A stretch of DNA of 64,000 nucleotides from Streptomyces roseochromogenus subsp. oscitans DS 12.976 (GCF_000497445.1 NZ_CM002285.1:9108161-9172160), one strand, 5' to 3'; counted from the stretch's first letter, positions 33,229 through 44,129 are shown. Program-made: numbers and translations. The notes: generated from the sequence alone by a model not told the origin.

Positions 33229-34950
33229 ATGGTGTCAGGCCCCGAGGAGCCCGGCGTACGACTGCCGCAGCTGAAACTCGACGAGTTGCTGGAGGAGCTG
33301 CAGGCCCGGATCAATGCGGCCCGCAGCACCCAGAACCGCGTGCACAGTCTGCTGGAAGCGGTGCTCTCCGTCGGCCGTGAGCTCAACCTGGAGCAGGTCC
33401 TGCACTCCATCGTGGAGGCGGCCGCGGTGCTCGTGGACGCCGAGTACGCCGCCCTCGGCATCATCGGACCGGACGGCAGACGGCTGTCCGCCTTCCACAC
33501 GGTGGGCGTCACCGAGGAGCAGATCGCCGCGATCGGCCCCTTTCCGGAAGGGCACGGCATCCTCGGCGAGCTGATCCGGCACCCGCAGCCGCTCCGGATC
33601 GCAAGGATCTCCGGGCACCCGGCCTCGTACGGCTTCCCGCCGGGCCACCCGCCGATGAGCAGCTTCCTCGGCGTCCCGATCCGGGTCCGCGACCAGGTGT
33701 TCGGCAACCTGTACCTGACGGAGAAGCGCGGCGGTGCGGAGTTCGACGAGGAGGACGAGTCGGTGCTGTCCACGCTGGCCGTGGCGGCCGGCGTGGCCAT
33801 CGACAACGCGCGTCTGTACGAGGAGTCCCGGCTGCGCGAGCGCTGGCAGCGCGCGAACGCGGAAATCAGCCACAGCCTGATGTCCGGCAGCGACCGCGCC
33901 GAGTCGCTGGGCCTGATCGCCGAGCGCGCGCGGGAGATCTCCGGTTCGGCTCTGGCCGCGGTCGCCCTGCCCATGGAGGGCACGAAGTCACTCACCGTGG
34001 AGATCGCCGTCGGAGTGGACGCCGAGGCGCACCGCGGTCTTGTACTGCCCATGCACGAAAGCCTGATGGGGCTGGCATACACCGCCACCGCGCCCGTCAC
34101 CAGCGACGACATCGTCCACGACCTGCGCATCACCCCTGAGCCGCCGCGCTTCGGCGGGCTCGGCCCCGCTGTGGCCGTCCCGATCGGCACGGGGGAGAGC
34201 GGCATGCGAGGCGTGGTCCTGGTGGCCCGCGAAGCCGGCCGGCCGGTCTTCCTCCAGCGGGAGACCGAGCTGCTGCTGGGATTCGCCGCCCAGGCCGCCA
34301 TCGCCATGGAACTGGCCGAGCGCAGGCAGGACGCCCAGCAGATCGCGCTGCTGGAGGAGCGCGATCGTATCGCGCGGGACCTGCATGACCTCGCCATCCA
34401 ACGGCTGTTCGCGACCGGGATGACCCTGCAGAGCGCGGGCCGGTTCATCGAGCACCCGAAGGCCGCCGAGCGCGTGTTGCGGGCCGTGGACGACCTCGAC
34501 GAGACCATCAAGATCATCAGGTCGACGATCTTCGGGCTGCGGACACGCCTGGGAACCGGCGGCAGCGGACTGCGGGCGAGGGTCGTCCGCGCGGTCGGTG
34601 AGGCCGCCCCCGTGCTGGGCTTCGCCCCGAGCGTGCGCATGGAAGGCCTGGTCGACACCGATGTGCCGCCCGAGATCGCCGACCATGTCGTGGCCGTGCT
34701 GACCGAGGCCCTCACCAACATCGCCCGGCACGCCCAGGCCGACCGGGCCCAGGTGGTCCTGACGACCGACGGCCGCGAGGTGCGCCTGAAGGTCTCGGAC
34801 AGCGGCGTCGGCATCCCGTCCGTCGGCCGGCGCAGCGGACTCCTCAACATGGCCGAGCGGGCCGAAACGCTCGGGGGGCGGCTCGAGGTGACCCGTCCCG
34901 CGGGAGGCGGAGCCGCACTGGACTGGTGGGTGCCACTCCCCGCCGAATGA
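33229..34950 (+). CDS. Double-GAF histidine kinase, DevS/DosT-like oxygen or redox sensor
   Basis: A 573-residue soluble kinase. GAF-A spans about residues 45-200 and contains the block SYGFPPGHPPMSSFLGVPIR; the His near residue 140 sits where, as I recall, the haem-ligating His of mycobacterial DosS/DosT is found. GAF-B spans about 215-370. The HisKA_3 motif ERDRIARDLHDLAIQRLFAT carries the phosphorylated His, and the ATPase domain has LTEALTNIARHAQ and VSDSGVGIP. GGAGGG lies just before the ATG; GTG at 33232 is an alternative. It probably phosphorylates the response regulator encoded at 29129-29830. Confidence 0.9.
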   Translation: MVSGPEEPGVRLPQLKLDELLEELQARINAARSTQNRVHSLLEAVLSVGRELNLEQVLHSIVEAAAVLVDAEYAALGIIGPDGRRLSAFHTVGVTEEQIAAIGPFPEGHGILGELIRHPQPLRIARISGHPASYGFPPGHPPMSSFLGVPIRVRDQVFGNLYLTEKRGGAEFDEEDESVLSTLAVAAGVAIDNARLYEESRLRERWQRANAEISHSLMSGSDRAESLGLIAERAREISGSALAAVALPMEGTKSLTVEIAVGVDAEAHRGLVLPMHESLMGLAYTATAPVTSDDIVHDLRITPEPPRFGGLGPAVAVPIGTGESGMRGVVLVAREAGRPVFLQRETELLLGFAAQAAIAMELAERRQDAQQIALLEERDRIARDLHDLAIQRLFATGMTLQSAGRFIEHPKAAERVLRAVDDLDETIKIIRSTIFGLRTRLGTGGSGLRARVVRAVGEAAPVLGFAPSVRMEGLVDTDVPPEIADHVVAVLTEALTNIARHAQADRAQVVLTTDGREVRLKVSDSGVGIPSVGRRSGLLNMAERAETLGGRLEVTRPAGGGAALDWWVPLPAE

Positions 34951-35091
34951 GCCTCCTCGCCGCAGTCCGTGCGCTTGGGTGCGCCGGGCCGACGGGGGAT
35001 GCATCGGGCCCACTCGGCCCATGGCGCCGGCCGGTCCGTGGGCGCAGCCTGAAGCTGTCCGAAGACGGCATCGAAGCCTCTGGAGGACGCC

Positions 35092-35859
35092 ATGAACGGC
35101 AGTCCGGCCCTTGTGAACGACGTGATGACGCACCGGGTCGTCGCCTTGCGCGCAGGGGCCGCCTTCAAGGACATCGTGAGGGTCATGCACGAGTGGCGGG
35201 TCAGCGCCTTGCCGGTGCTGGACGATGCCGGACACGTCGTCGGTGTCGTCTCCGAGGCCGACCTGCTGCCCGGAGCGGAGTACGGCGACGGAGATATCGG
35301 CCGGTACGGGCAGGTACGGCACCCCACCGAGGCCCGCGAGGCGGGCGCCGTGACCGCGGCCGAGCTGATGACCGCGCCGGCCGTGACCGTGGCACCCGAC
35401 GCCACGCTCGCCCACGCCGCGCGCCTCATGGCCCGCACCAGGGTCAAACGGCTGCCGGTCGTCGGGCGTGACGGTCTTCTTCGGGGCGTCGTCAGCCGCT
35501 CCGACCTGCTGAAGGTCTTCCTGCGGCACGACGAGGACATCGCCGAGGAGGTCCGGCGCGAGGTCGTCGTACGTCTCTTCGGCCCCTACACCGCCGACAT
35601 CCGCGTCGAGGTGCGCGACGGCGTCGTCACGCTGGCCGGCCGGGTCTGCGAAACCGCCCTGATCCCGCTCGCGGCGCGCCTCGCACGGGCCGTGCCGGGC
35701 GTGGTGGATGTGCACTGCGCCCTGTCCGGACTGCCCCGCCGCCCGGACCTCGAACCCCGCCTTCCCGCCTCTGGCGCCGACGCCGCACGGCCGACTTCCT
35801 CTTCGCGGAGGAGGCGATCCGCCGCCGGGCCGGTGACAACATCACCGCCAACGCCCTGA
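35092..35859 (+). CDS. CBS-BON domain protein with an altered C terminus
   Basis: A 255-residue protein: two CBS units (residues 8-60 and 88-145), then a BON domain (residues 155-225, VRREVVVRLFGPYTADIRVE, VRDGVVTLAGRVCETALIPL). CBS pairs bind adenine nucleotides; BON often contacts membranes or phospholipid. The family normally ends shortly after the BON domain; here the last 30 residues (Arg/Ser/Pro-rich) are translated out of frame from the remnant of a dehydrogenase gene. The core is intact and probably functional. It belongs to the dormancy-like set, with a GGGCC-N5-GGCCC site about 70 bases upstream. Confidence 0.85.
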   Translation: MNGSPALVNDVMTHRVVALRAGAAFKDIVRVMHEWRVSALPVLDDAGHVVGVVSEADLLPGAEYGDGDIGRYGQVRHPTEAREAGAVTAAELMTAPAVTVAPDATLAHAARLMARTRVKRLPVVGRDGLLRGVVSRSDLLKVFLRHDEDIAEEVRREVVVRLFGPYTADIRVEVRDGVVTLAGRVCETALIPLAARLARAVPGVVDVHCALSGLPRRPDLEPRLPASGADAARPTSSSRRRRSAAGPVTTSPPTP

Positions 35860-36156
35860 TGCCCGGCGCCATGTACACGGACCTGCAGCGCCACACCGGC
35901 CGCCGGGGCAGCGGCAAGGTCCGAGCCGAGCTGATCAAGACGGTCGAGCAGGCGCCGCCACCTCCGTCCTCCTCGACCTCGCCCCTGCTCGACGGCATCG
36001 GTGGCCGCTGTTTCGTCGACTGCGACGAGACGGAGGTCGTCGACCGGCGCACCGGGACGCTGCACGGCGTCGCCCGGTACGCCGTCGACCCGGACAACGC
36101 CCCACGCCCGCCGCCTGTGGAGCCTGTCCCAGGACCTGCTGGCGCAGGCCGGCTGA
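35790..36156 (+). pseudogene. C-terminal fragment of a short-chain dehydrogenase
   Basis: In a frame different from the CBS-BON gene the sequence reads ADFLFAEEAIRRRAGDNITA, NALMPGAMYTDLQRHTG, GSGKVRAELIK, then GIGGRCFVDCDETEVVDRR and LHGVARYAVDPDNA. This is the C-terminal third of a retinol-dehydrogenase-like SDR, starting just after the place of the catalytic YxxxK. Two compensating frameshifts occur near 35950-35985 and another near 36105 before RLWSLSQDLLAQAG and a stop at 36156. The N-terminal nucleotide-binding part is gone. Confidence 0.72.
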
Positions 36157-36193
36157 CGACCCGCGGCCGGACCGGGGCCGGTGCGCGCCGGCC

Positions 36194-37456
36194 TCAGCGG
36201 GCGGTGTCGTGTTCGCTGATCCAGTGGGCGGCCAGGAGGCCGGAGCCGGCGGTGAGGACCGCGGCGGCGACGACCGTGGCGTTCAGTCCGAGGGCGTCCG
36301 CGAGGATGCCCGCGACGAGGGCGCCCGCGGCGTAGCCGATGTCGCGCCAGAAGCGGTAGGTGCCCAGAGCGTTGGCCCGCCAGGCCGGGTGGGCGTGGTC
36401 GGAGACCGAGGCGATCAGCGCCGGGTAGACCATGGCGGTGCCGAGTCCGAGCGCGATGGCGGAGAGGACGCCCGCCAGCAGCGGGGTGTCCAGCAGGGCG
36501 AGGGCCAGGACGAATCCGGTGGCCTGGACGAGCATGCCGGTGACGATGAGGGGCTTGCGGCCGATACGGTCCGAGAGGTGGCCGGTGGGGATCTGGCCGA
36601 GGCCCCAGAGGATGGGATAGAGGCCCTTGATGAGGCCGACGGCGGCGATGCCGAGACCGTGGTCGGTGAAGAGCAACGGGAAGACGCCCCAGGTGAGGCC
36701 GTCGTTGAGGTTGTTGACCAGGCCGGCCTGGCTGGCGCCGCGCAGCGACCGGTGGTGCCAGGAGGTCCGGGCGAACGTGGCGCGCAGTGCCGTGCTCTCG
36801 CTGGACGGCAGCGGCTTGGTGTGCTGGGAGAGTTCGAGGGCGACGTGCGCGGCGGTGTCGCGCACGATCAGGGCGAGGCCGAGCCCGGCGGCGACGAAGA
36901 TCACCCCGATCAGTTCCGGGACGGGCCGCAGGCCGTAGGCGGTGGCGAGGTAGCCGGTGACCAGGGCGGTGGTGCCGACGGCGGTGTAGCCGGCGGCTTC
37001 GTTGAGGCCGGTGGCCAGTCCGCGCCGTGCCGGGCCGACGAGGTCGATCTTCATATTGACGGTCATCGACCAGGTCAGGCCCTGGTTGAGGCCGAGCAGG
37101 ACGTTCGCGGCGACGATCCAGCCCCACGACGGCGCCCACGCGAGGGCGAACGGCACCGGGACGCCGATCAGCCAGCCGGTCACGAGGAGGCGCTTGCGGC
37201 GGAAGCGGGCCGTGAGCGCACCGGCGGCGAGGTTGGTCAGGGCCTTGGTGAGACCGAAGGCGATGATGAAGGAGAAGACGGCCAGGTCATTGGCGAGGCG
37301 GAAGGTATGGGCACCGATCAGCGGGACGGTGGTGCGTTCCAGCCCGACCAGACCGCCGACACAGACGTTGACGACCACGAGCAGCGTGAACTGCAGCCAG
37401 TTCTCCCGGAGTCCCAGCCGAACGGGCTCGGCCGCGGACTCGGTCCTCGTGCTCAT
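36194..37456 (-). CDS. Major facilitator superfamily transporter
   Basis: A 420-residue protein with 12 predicted helices. MFS signature segments are present between helices 2 and 3 (ALTARFRRKRLLVTGWLIG) and between helices 8 and 9 (GHLSDRIGRKPLIVTGMLV). Its ATG overlaps the stop of the metallo-beta-lactamase/rhodanese gene (ATGA), so it is cotranslated with a sulfur-metabolism enzyme. An exporter or importer of a sulfur compound such as sulfite or thiosulfate is the natural guess, but the substrate is not visible in the sequence. Confidence 0.88.
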   Translation of the reverse strand: MSTRTESAAEPVRLGLRENWLQFTLLVVVNVCVGGLVGLERTTVPLIGAHTFRLANDLAVFSFIIAFGLTKALTNLAAGALTARFRRKRLLVTGWLIGVPVPFALAWAPSWGWIVAANVLLGLNQGLTWSMTVNMKIDLVGPARRGLATGLNEAAGYTAVGTTALVTGYLATAYGLRPVPELIGVIFVAAGLGLALIVRDTAAHVALELSQHTKPLPSSESTALRATFARTSWHHRSLRGASQAGLVNNLNDGLTWGVFPLLFTDHGLGIAAVGLIKGLYPILWGLGQIPTGHLSDRIGRKPLIVTGMLVQATGFVLALALLDTPLLAGVLSAIALGLGTAMVYPALIASVSDHAHPAWRANALGTYRFWRDIGYAAGALVAGILADALGLNATVVAAAVLTAGSGLLAAHWISEHDTAR

Positions 37457-38823
37457 CGGGCGTCGCCCTCGGTGAGGTGCCGGCCCTGGGCGGCGGCGTA
37501 GTCGCCGGGGCCGCCGTTCAGCACCGTGAGGCCACTGTGGCCGGCGCGTTCGAGGACGCTGGCGGCCGTCATGGCTCGCTCCCCGTGCCCGCAGGCCACG
37601 ACGGCGCCGTGCGGGACCTCGGCGGCATGGGCGGCGAGGGCACCGAGTTCGAGGTGGAGAGCGCCGGGCACGTGTCCGGCGGCGTACTCGGCCGCCTGCC
37701 GGACGTCGACGTACGGGGCCGCCGGCGCCTGGTCGGGGGTGACGAACGCGGTGGCAGAGGTGGGGAGGCCGGCCTCCTGCCAGGCGGCCATGCCTCCCGA
37801 GAGACGGCCGGCGAGACGCTCGTAGCCGATCTTGTATGCCTGCCAGACGACCTCCGGAAGATCCTGGTCCTCGTCGGTGACGAAGGCGATGCGGGCGTCG
37901 CCGGGCAGGAGCCAGCCCAGCCAGGTGGCGAACTGGTCGCGCAGGGGTATGGAGAGCGACCCCGGTATGTGTACGGCGGCGTAGCGTGCCGCGGGACGGA
38001 CGTCGACCACGTGGCCGCCGTCGGCGAGCAGCGCACGCACCTGCTCGGCCTCCAGAGCAGGCAGCAGCGGTACGGCGGTCAGGACGGCGGGGCCGCGCCG
38101 ATTGAGCTCGGCGAGCCGGTCGAAGTAGGCGGGGTAGCTGCCCAGGCTCGCGATCAGCCGGGCCACGAAGGCGTCCTCGTCGGGCGCGGCGAGCAGCGGG
38201 TTCGCCCGCTTCTCGGCGCCGATGGTGGTGGTGCGCTCGGTACCGGGCGGGGCGGAGCAGAACGAGCCCGCTCCATGGGTGGGCCACACCGCCGTCTCGT
38301 CCGGCAGCCGGGTCAGCCGCCGAAGGGAGCGGTACTGCGCACGGGCCAGCTCCTCGGTACGCTCCGCGCCCAGGAGGTCGGTGCGGGCGGCCGAGTTCAC
38401 GATCAGGGAGCCGCCGGTGAACGCCCCGAGCGGGCGGTCGCCGTCCAGCAGCAGGAAGGACAGGTGCTCGTCGGTGTGCCCGGGGGTGGCCAGGGCGCGC
38501 AGCGTCAGCCCGCCCAGATCGACCTCGTCGCCGTCCACCAGGCCCCGGTGCTCGAAGGCACGACGCCCGGCGGCCGAGGCCAGCACGGCGGCCCCGTGGT
38601 CGTGGCCGAGCTGGACGGCACCGGACAGGAAGTCGGCGTGCAGATGGGTGTCGGCCGCGAACGCCACGCGCAGCCCGCGCCGGGTGGCGGAGGCGTGCAG
38701 GGTGCGCAGATCGCGGCTCGCGTCCACGGCCAGGGCACGGCCGTCGCCCAGGTCGACCAGGTAGGCGCTGTTGCCCAGCCCCTCGTCGACCAGCGGGATC
38801 AGATAGTCGTCGGCGAAGCCCAC
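37453..38823 (-). CDS. Metallo-beta-lactamase / double rhodanese protein, persulfide dioxygenase-like
   Basis: A 456-residue cytosolic protein. Residues 1-245 are an ETHE1/Blh-type MBL domain: ADTHLHADFLSG and TPGHTDEHLSFLLLDG hold metal ligands, and THGAGSFC is diagnostic of this branch. Two rhodanese domains follow (VVDVRPAARYAAVHIPGSLS and YVDVRQAAEYAAGHVPGALH). The second keeps a Cys in VVACGHGERAM; the first appears to lack one (FVTDEDQD). Such proteins oxidise persulfides to sulfite and move sulfane sulfur. The GTG at 38823 has GGAGGAA 6 bases upstream. Divergent from the ArsR-rhodanese gene. Confidence 0.88.
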   Translation of the reverse strand: MGFADDYLIPLVDEGLGNSAYLVDLGDGRALAVDASRDLRTLHASATRRGLRVAFAADTHLHADFLSGAVQLGHDHGAAVLASAAGRRAFEHRGLVDGDEVDLGGLTLRALATPGHTDEHLSFLLLDGDRPLGAFTGGSLIVNSAARTDLLGAERTEELARAQYRSLRRLTRLPDETAVWPTHGAGSFCSAPPGTERTTTIGAEKRANPLLAAPDEDAFVARLIASLGSYPAYFDRLAELNRRGPAVLTAVPLLPALEAEQVRALLADGGHVVDVRPAARYAAVHIPGSLSIPLRDQFATWLGWLLPGDARIAFVTDEDQDLPEVVWQAYKIGYERLAGRLSGGMAAWQEAGLPTSATAFVTPDQAPAAPYVDVRQAAEYAAGHVPGALHLELGALAAHAAEVPHGAVVACGHGERAMTAASVLERAGHSGLTVLNGGPGDYAAAQGRHLTEGDAR

Positions 38824-38853
38824 GGCGATTCCTCCAAGGTCCGGTACGTCATC

Positions 38854-38859
38854 TACAAT
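38854..38859 (+). promoter_or_regulatory. Likely -10 box of the ArsR-rhodanese operon
   Basis: TACAAT lies so that transcription would start near 38866, 18 bases before the ATG and just ahead of GGAGG at 38875. An imperfect palindrome centred on CCATGG (about 38856-38875) overlaps this start and is a good ArsR operator candidate. Confidence 0.5.
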
Positions 38860-38883
38860 ATTCCATGGATTTATGGAGGAAGC

Positions 38884-39561
38884 ATGGCGGAGACCACGGC
38901 AACCGGCTCGAAGGCGCGGCTGTACGACGCGTTCGCGGCCAGCGGCAAGGCGCTGGCCAGCGGAAAGCGCCTGGAACTGCTCGATCTGCTCGCCCAGGGC
39001 GAGCGAACCGTCGACGCCCTCGCGAAGGCGGCCGGGCTGAACCTGACGACCGCGTCGGCGCATCTGCAGACGCTCAGACAGGCCGGCTTCGTCGCCACCC
39101 GCCGGGAGGGCGTGCGCATCCACTACCGGCTCGCCGGCGACGACGTCGCCCTGCTCTTCGCCCTGCTGCGCAAGGTCGCGGAGAGACACCAGGCCGCCGT
39201 GCCGGCCGCCCGCGACGCCTACCTCGGTGACGACGGCGCCGTGGAGGTCGGGCGTGCGGAACTCCACGCGCGCGTCGAGGCGGGCGAGGTGACCGTACTC
39301 GATGTGCGGCCGGTGGAGGAGTACCGGGCCGGTCACATCCCGGGCGCGCTGTCCATCCCGGTCGACGAACTGGCCGGCCGTATCAACGAGTTGCCCGAGG
39401 ACACCGAGATCGTCGTGTACTGCCGTGGCGAGTACTGCGTCCTCGCGTACGACGCCGTCCGCCTCCTGACCGACCGCGGACGACGCGCCATCCGCCTCAA
39501 CGACGGCATGCTCGAATGGCGCCTGGCCGAGCTGCCCGTGGACGCGGCGGAGCTGACGTGA
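38884..39561 (+). CDS. ArsR-type regulator fused to a rhodanese domain
   Basis: A 225-residue protein. Residues 20-100 are the winged HTH (SGKRLELLDLLAQGERTVDA, LNLTTASAHLQTLRQAGF), and residues 115-220 a rhodanese domain (VLDVRPVEEYRAGHIPGALS) with the active loop CRGEYCVLA. The Cys in this loop could react with persulfide and change DNA binding, analogous in idea to BigR and CstR, although those are built differently. GGAGG is 4-5 bases before ATG. The cysteine desulfurase gene overlaps its stop (GTGA). It probably controls itself and the divergent MBL-rhodanese/MFS operon. Confidence 0.88.
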   Translation: MAETTATGSKARLYDAFAASGKALASGKRLELLDLLAQGERTVDALAKAAGLNLTTASAHLQTLRQAGFVATRREGVRIHYRLAGDDVALLFALLRKVAERHQAAVPAARDAYLGDDGAVEVGRAELHARVEAGEVTVLDVRPVEEYRAGHIPGALSIPVDELAGRINELPEDTEIVVYCRGEYCVLAYDAVRLLTDRGRRAIRLNDGMLEWRLAELPVDAAELT

Positions 39562-40778
39562 CCGACGCGCACCTGTCTCCGCCCGGACCGGCTCAGTGGG
39601 AGTCGCCTCAGCGGGGGTCGGCGGGAGAGCCGGTCTCCCTCGGCCATCCGGTCTACCTCGACTACAACGCCACCACACCGGTCGACCCACGGGTCGCCGA
39701 GGCGATGCTGCCGTACCTGACCGACTTCTTCGGCAACCCCTCCAGCAGTCACTCCTACGGCACCGAACCCCGCCGGGCGCTCGCCGAGGCGCGTGCTCAG
39801 GTGGCTGCGCTGATCGGCGCGCCCCCGACCGAGGTCGTCTTCACGTCCTCGGGCTCAGAGGCCGACCTGCTCGCCCTGCGCGGTGCGGTGCTGGCGTCCG
39901 GTCGTACCCGGCCCCATGCCATCACCCAGGTCACCGAGCATCCGGCGGTGCTGGAGACGGCCCGTGCCCTGGAGCGCCTGCACGGTGCGCGGGTGACGGT
40001 GCTGCCGGTCGACGGTGACGGGCTGGTCGACCCGGCCGCACTGGCCGCCGCTCTCACCGAGGACACGGTGCTGGTGTCGGTGATGGCCGCCAACAACGAG
40101 ACCGGCGCCCTCCAGCCCATCGCCGACCTGTCCGCCCTCGCCCACGCCCACGGCGCGCTCTTCCATTGCGACGCCGCCCAGGCCGCCGGGAAGATCCCCC
40201 TCGACGTACGGGCCCTGGGCGTGGACCTGCTGACCGTGGTCGGGCACAAGATGTACGCGCCCAAGGCCACGGCCGCCCTGTACGTACGCGAGGGCGTGCT
40301 GCTGGAGCCGGTCGTCTACGGCGGCGGTCAGGAACGCGGCCTGCGCGCCGGCACCGAGAACGTGGCCCTGGCCGTCGCCCTCGGCGCTGCCGCCCGGCTC
40401 GCCGCCGAGGATCTGGCCGACGGCCGGATGCGGCGGCTCGCCGCACTGCGGGACACCCTGCACCGGCGACTGACCGAGGGCCTGCCCGGCCGCGTCCGTC
40501 TCAACGGCCCGGCCGGGGACCGCCTGCCGAACACACTGAACGTATCCATCGACGGCGCTCTCGGGCATGAACTCCTCGCCGCCTGCCCCGAGATCGCGGC
40601 CTCGACCGGTTCGGCCTGCCACAGCGGCACCCATGAGCCCTCACCAGTCCTGACCGCCATGGGCCTTCCTGCCGAACGGGCCCTGGGCGCACTGCGGCTG
40701 TCCCTGGGGCGCTGGAGCGGCGAGAAGGACATCGCGACCGCGGCAGCCGTCCTGATCCGTGCGGCTGCCATGCGATAG
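39558..40778 (+). CDS. Cysteine desulfurase (NifS/IscS family)
   Basis: A 406-residue PLP enzyme. The N-terminal core begins VYLDYNATTPVDPRV, the PLP lysine is in TVVGHKMYAPKATAAL, and the sulfur-carrying Cys is in ASTGSACHSG. It releases sulfur from cysteine as an enzyme persulfide. The first 30 residues are Pro/Gly-rich and may be unstructured. GTG at 39558 overlaps the ArsR-rhodanese stop. Its place in a persulfide-sensing operon suggests a role in sulfane sulfur supply rather than general Fe-S assembly. Confidence 0.9.
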   Translation: MTDAHLSPPGPAQWESPQRGSAGEPVSLGHPVYLDYNATTPVDPRVAEAMLPYLTDFFGNPSSSHSYGTEPRRALAEARAQVAALIGAPPTEVVFTSSGSEADLLALRGAVLASGRTRPHAITQVTEHPAVLETARALERLHGARVTVLPVDGDGLVDPAALAAALTEDTVLVSVMAANNETGALQPIADLSALAHAHGALFHCDAAQAAGKIPLDVRALGVDLLTVVGHKMYAPKATAALYVREGVLLEPVVYGGGQERGLRAGTENVALAVALGAAARLAAEDLADGRMRRLAALRDTLHRRLTEGLPGRVRLNGPAGDRLPNTLNVSIDGALGHELLAACPEIAASTGSACHSGTHEPSPVLTAMGLPAERALGALRLSLGRWSGEKDIATAAAVLIRAAAMR

Positions 40779-40820
40779 GCGGGCCGCCGTGATCCTGAAG
40801 GAGCTGTCCTCGCCCGGCTG

Positions 40821-43082
<2,262 letters not shown>

Positions 43083-43313
43083 GTGGTCAGGCAGTCCAGC
43101 AGCTGCCGCCTCGTTGTGTGCGAAGATCCGCGCTTCGCACTTGGGAGAGGAGCCGATGGCACCGACGAGTTCGCCTGTGTCGACGGCCTCGTTGGCGAGT
43201 GGGAAACAGTCACCGTGTCATCACGCCATCCGATCACGGGCAGGAGGTGCCGTTCAGGGACACTGTCGTCCTCGGACGGCGCCTCCTCGAACGGCTGGAG
43301 GATCCAGGCTCCG

Positions 43314-44129
43314 TCACGGCTTGCGGGCGAGGCCGCCGTGTTCGGCGATGACTTCCGGGGTGGGCGTACCGGGGTCCGGGCGCCACTGCGTCACCGACAC
43401 TACGCCGGGCTCGATGAGCTCCAGGCCGTCGAAGAATGCGGTGATCTCGTCGACGGTGCGCAGGTTGTACGGGACGGCGCCGCTGTTGTTGTAGACGTCC
43501 TGGGCCTGCTCGAAGACGGGGTCGATGCCGAGTGAACCGTCGTTGACGGAGAGGTAGCTGCCCGACGGCAGGGCGTCCATCAGGCGGGTGGCGATGGCGC
43601 GGGCCTGTGCGTGGTCGGCCACATGCCCGAGGATGTTGCTGAGGATCAGCCCGACCGGGCGGTCGAAGTCCAGTGTCTCGGCGGCGACCGCGAGGATCCG
43701 CTCCGGATCGGTCACGTCGGCGTCGATGTAGGCGGTCGCGCCCTCGGGGGAGGAGTAGAGCAGGGCGCGGGCGTGGGCCAGGACCATCGGGTCGTTGTCG
43801 ACGTAGACGATCCGCGCCTCAGGCGCGAGCCGTTGGGCGACCTCATGCGTGTTGTCGGCGGTCGGCAGGCCCGTGCCGACGTCCAGGAACTGCCGGATGC
43901 CCGCCTCCCGCACCAGATAGGCGATGTTGCGGTGCAGAAAGGCACGGCTGCTGCGGGCGATGGTGACGATGCCGGGGAAGACGGCGGTGTACGCGTCGCC
44001 GGCCTGCTCGTCGACGGTGTAGTTGTCCTTGCCGCCGAGCCAGTAGTTCCAGATGCGGGCGGAGTGCGGCACCGAGGTGTCGATCTTCTGGCGCATCTCG
44101 GGTTCCGGTGTCGTCGCGGGGTCGGTCAT
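43314..44129 (-). CDS. SAM-dependent methyltransferase, DUF574 family
   Basis: A 271-residue protein of the actinobacterial Methyltransf_19/DUF574 family. Characteristic parts are PHSARIWNYWLGGKDNY, FLDVGTGLPTADNTHEVAQ (SAM site), RIVYVDNDPMVLAHARALL and the C-terminal VVSVTQWRPD. Streptomyces genomes have dozens of these, often beside HTH/DUF397 pairs or secondary metabolism genes; substrates are unknown. ATG 44129 is the family-typical start. Confidence 0.9.
   Translation of the reverse strand: MTDPATTPEPEMRQKIDTSVPHSARIWNYWLGGKDNYTVDEQAGDAYTAVFPGIVTIARSSRAFLHRNIAYLVREAGIRQFLDVGTGLPTADNTHEVAQRLAPEARIVYVDNDPMVLAHARALLYSSPEGATAYIDADVTDPERILAVAAETLDFDRPVGLILSNILGHVADHAQARAIATRLMDALPSGSYLSVNDGSLGIDPVFEQAQDVYNNSGAVPYNLRTVDEITAFFDGLELIEPGVVSVTQWRPDPGTPTPEVIAEHGGLARKP

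Noticed and set aside
30366..35540. A 5.2-kb uninterrupted open frame on the minus strand
   Set aside because: It is antisense to the alcohol dehydrogenase, XRE-flavin, kinase and CBS-BON genes, all with clear families. Only its last 130 codons (STAS domain) are real; the rest is low-complexity Arg/Pro/Ala sequence typical of antisense frames at high GC.
43083..43313. Possible small gene between the HxlR fusion and the DUF574 methyltransferase
   Set aside because: DUF574 genes often neighbour DUF397 genes, and GQEVPFRDTV looks slightly similar, but the stretch lacks the family core and a ribosome site.
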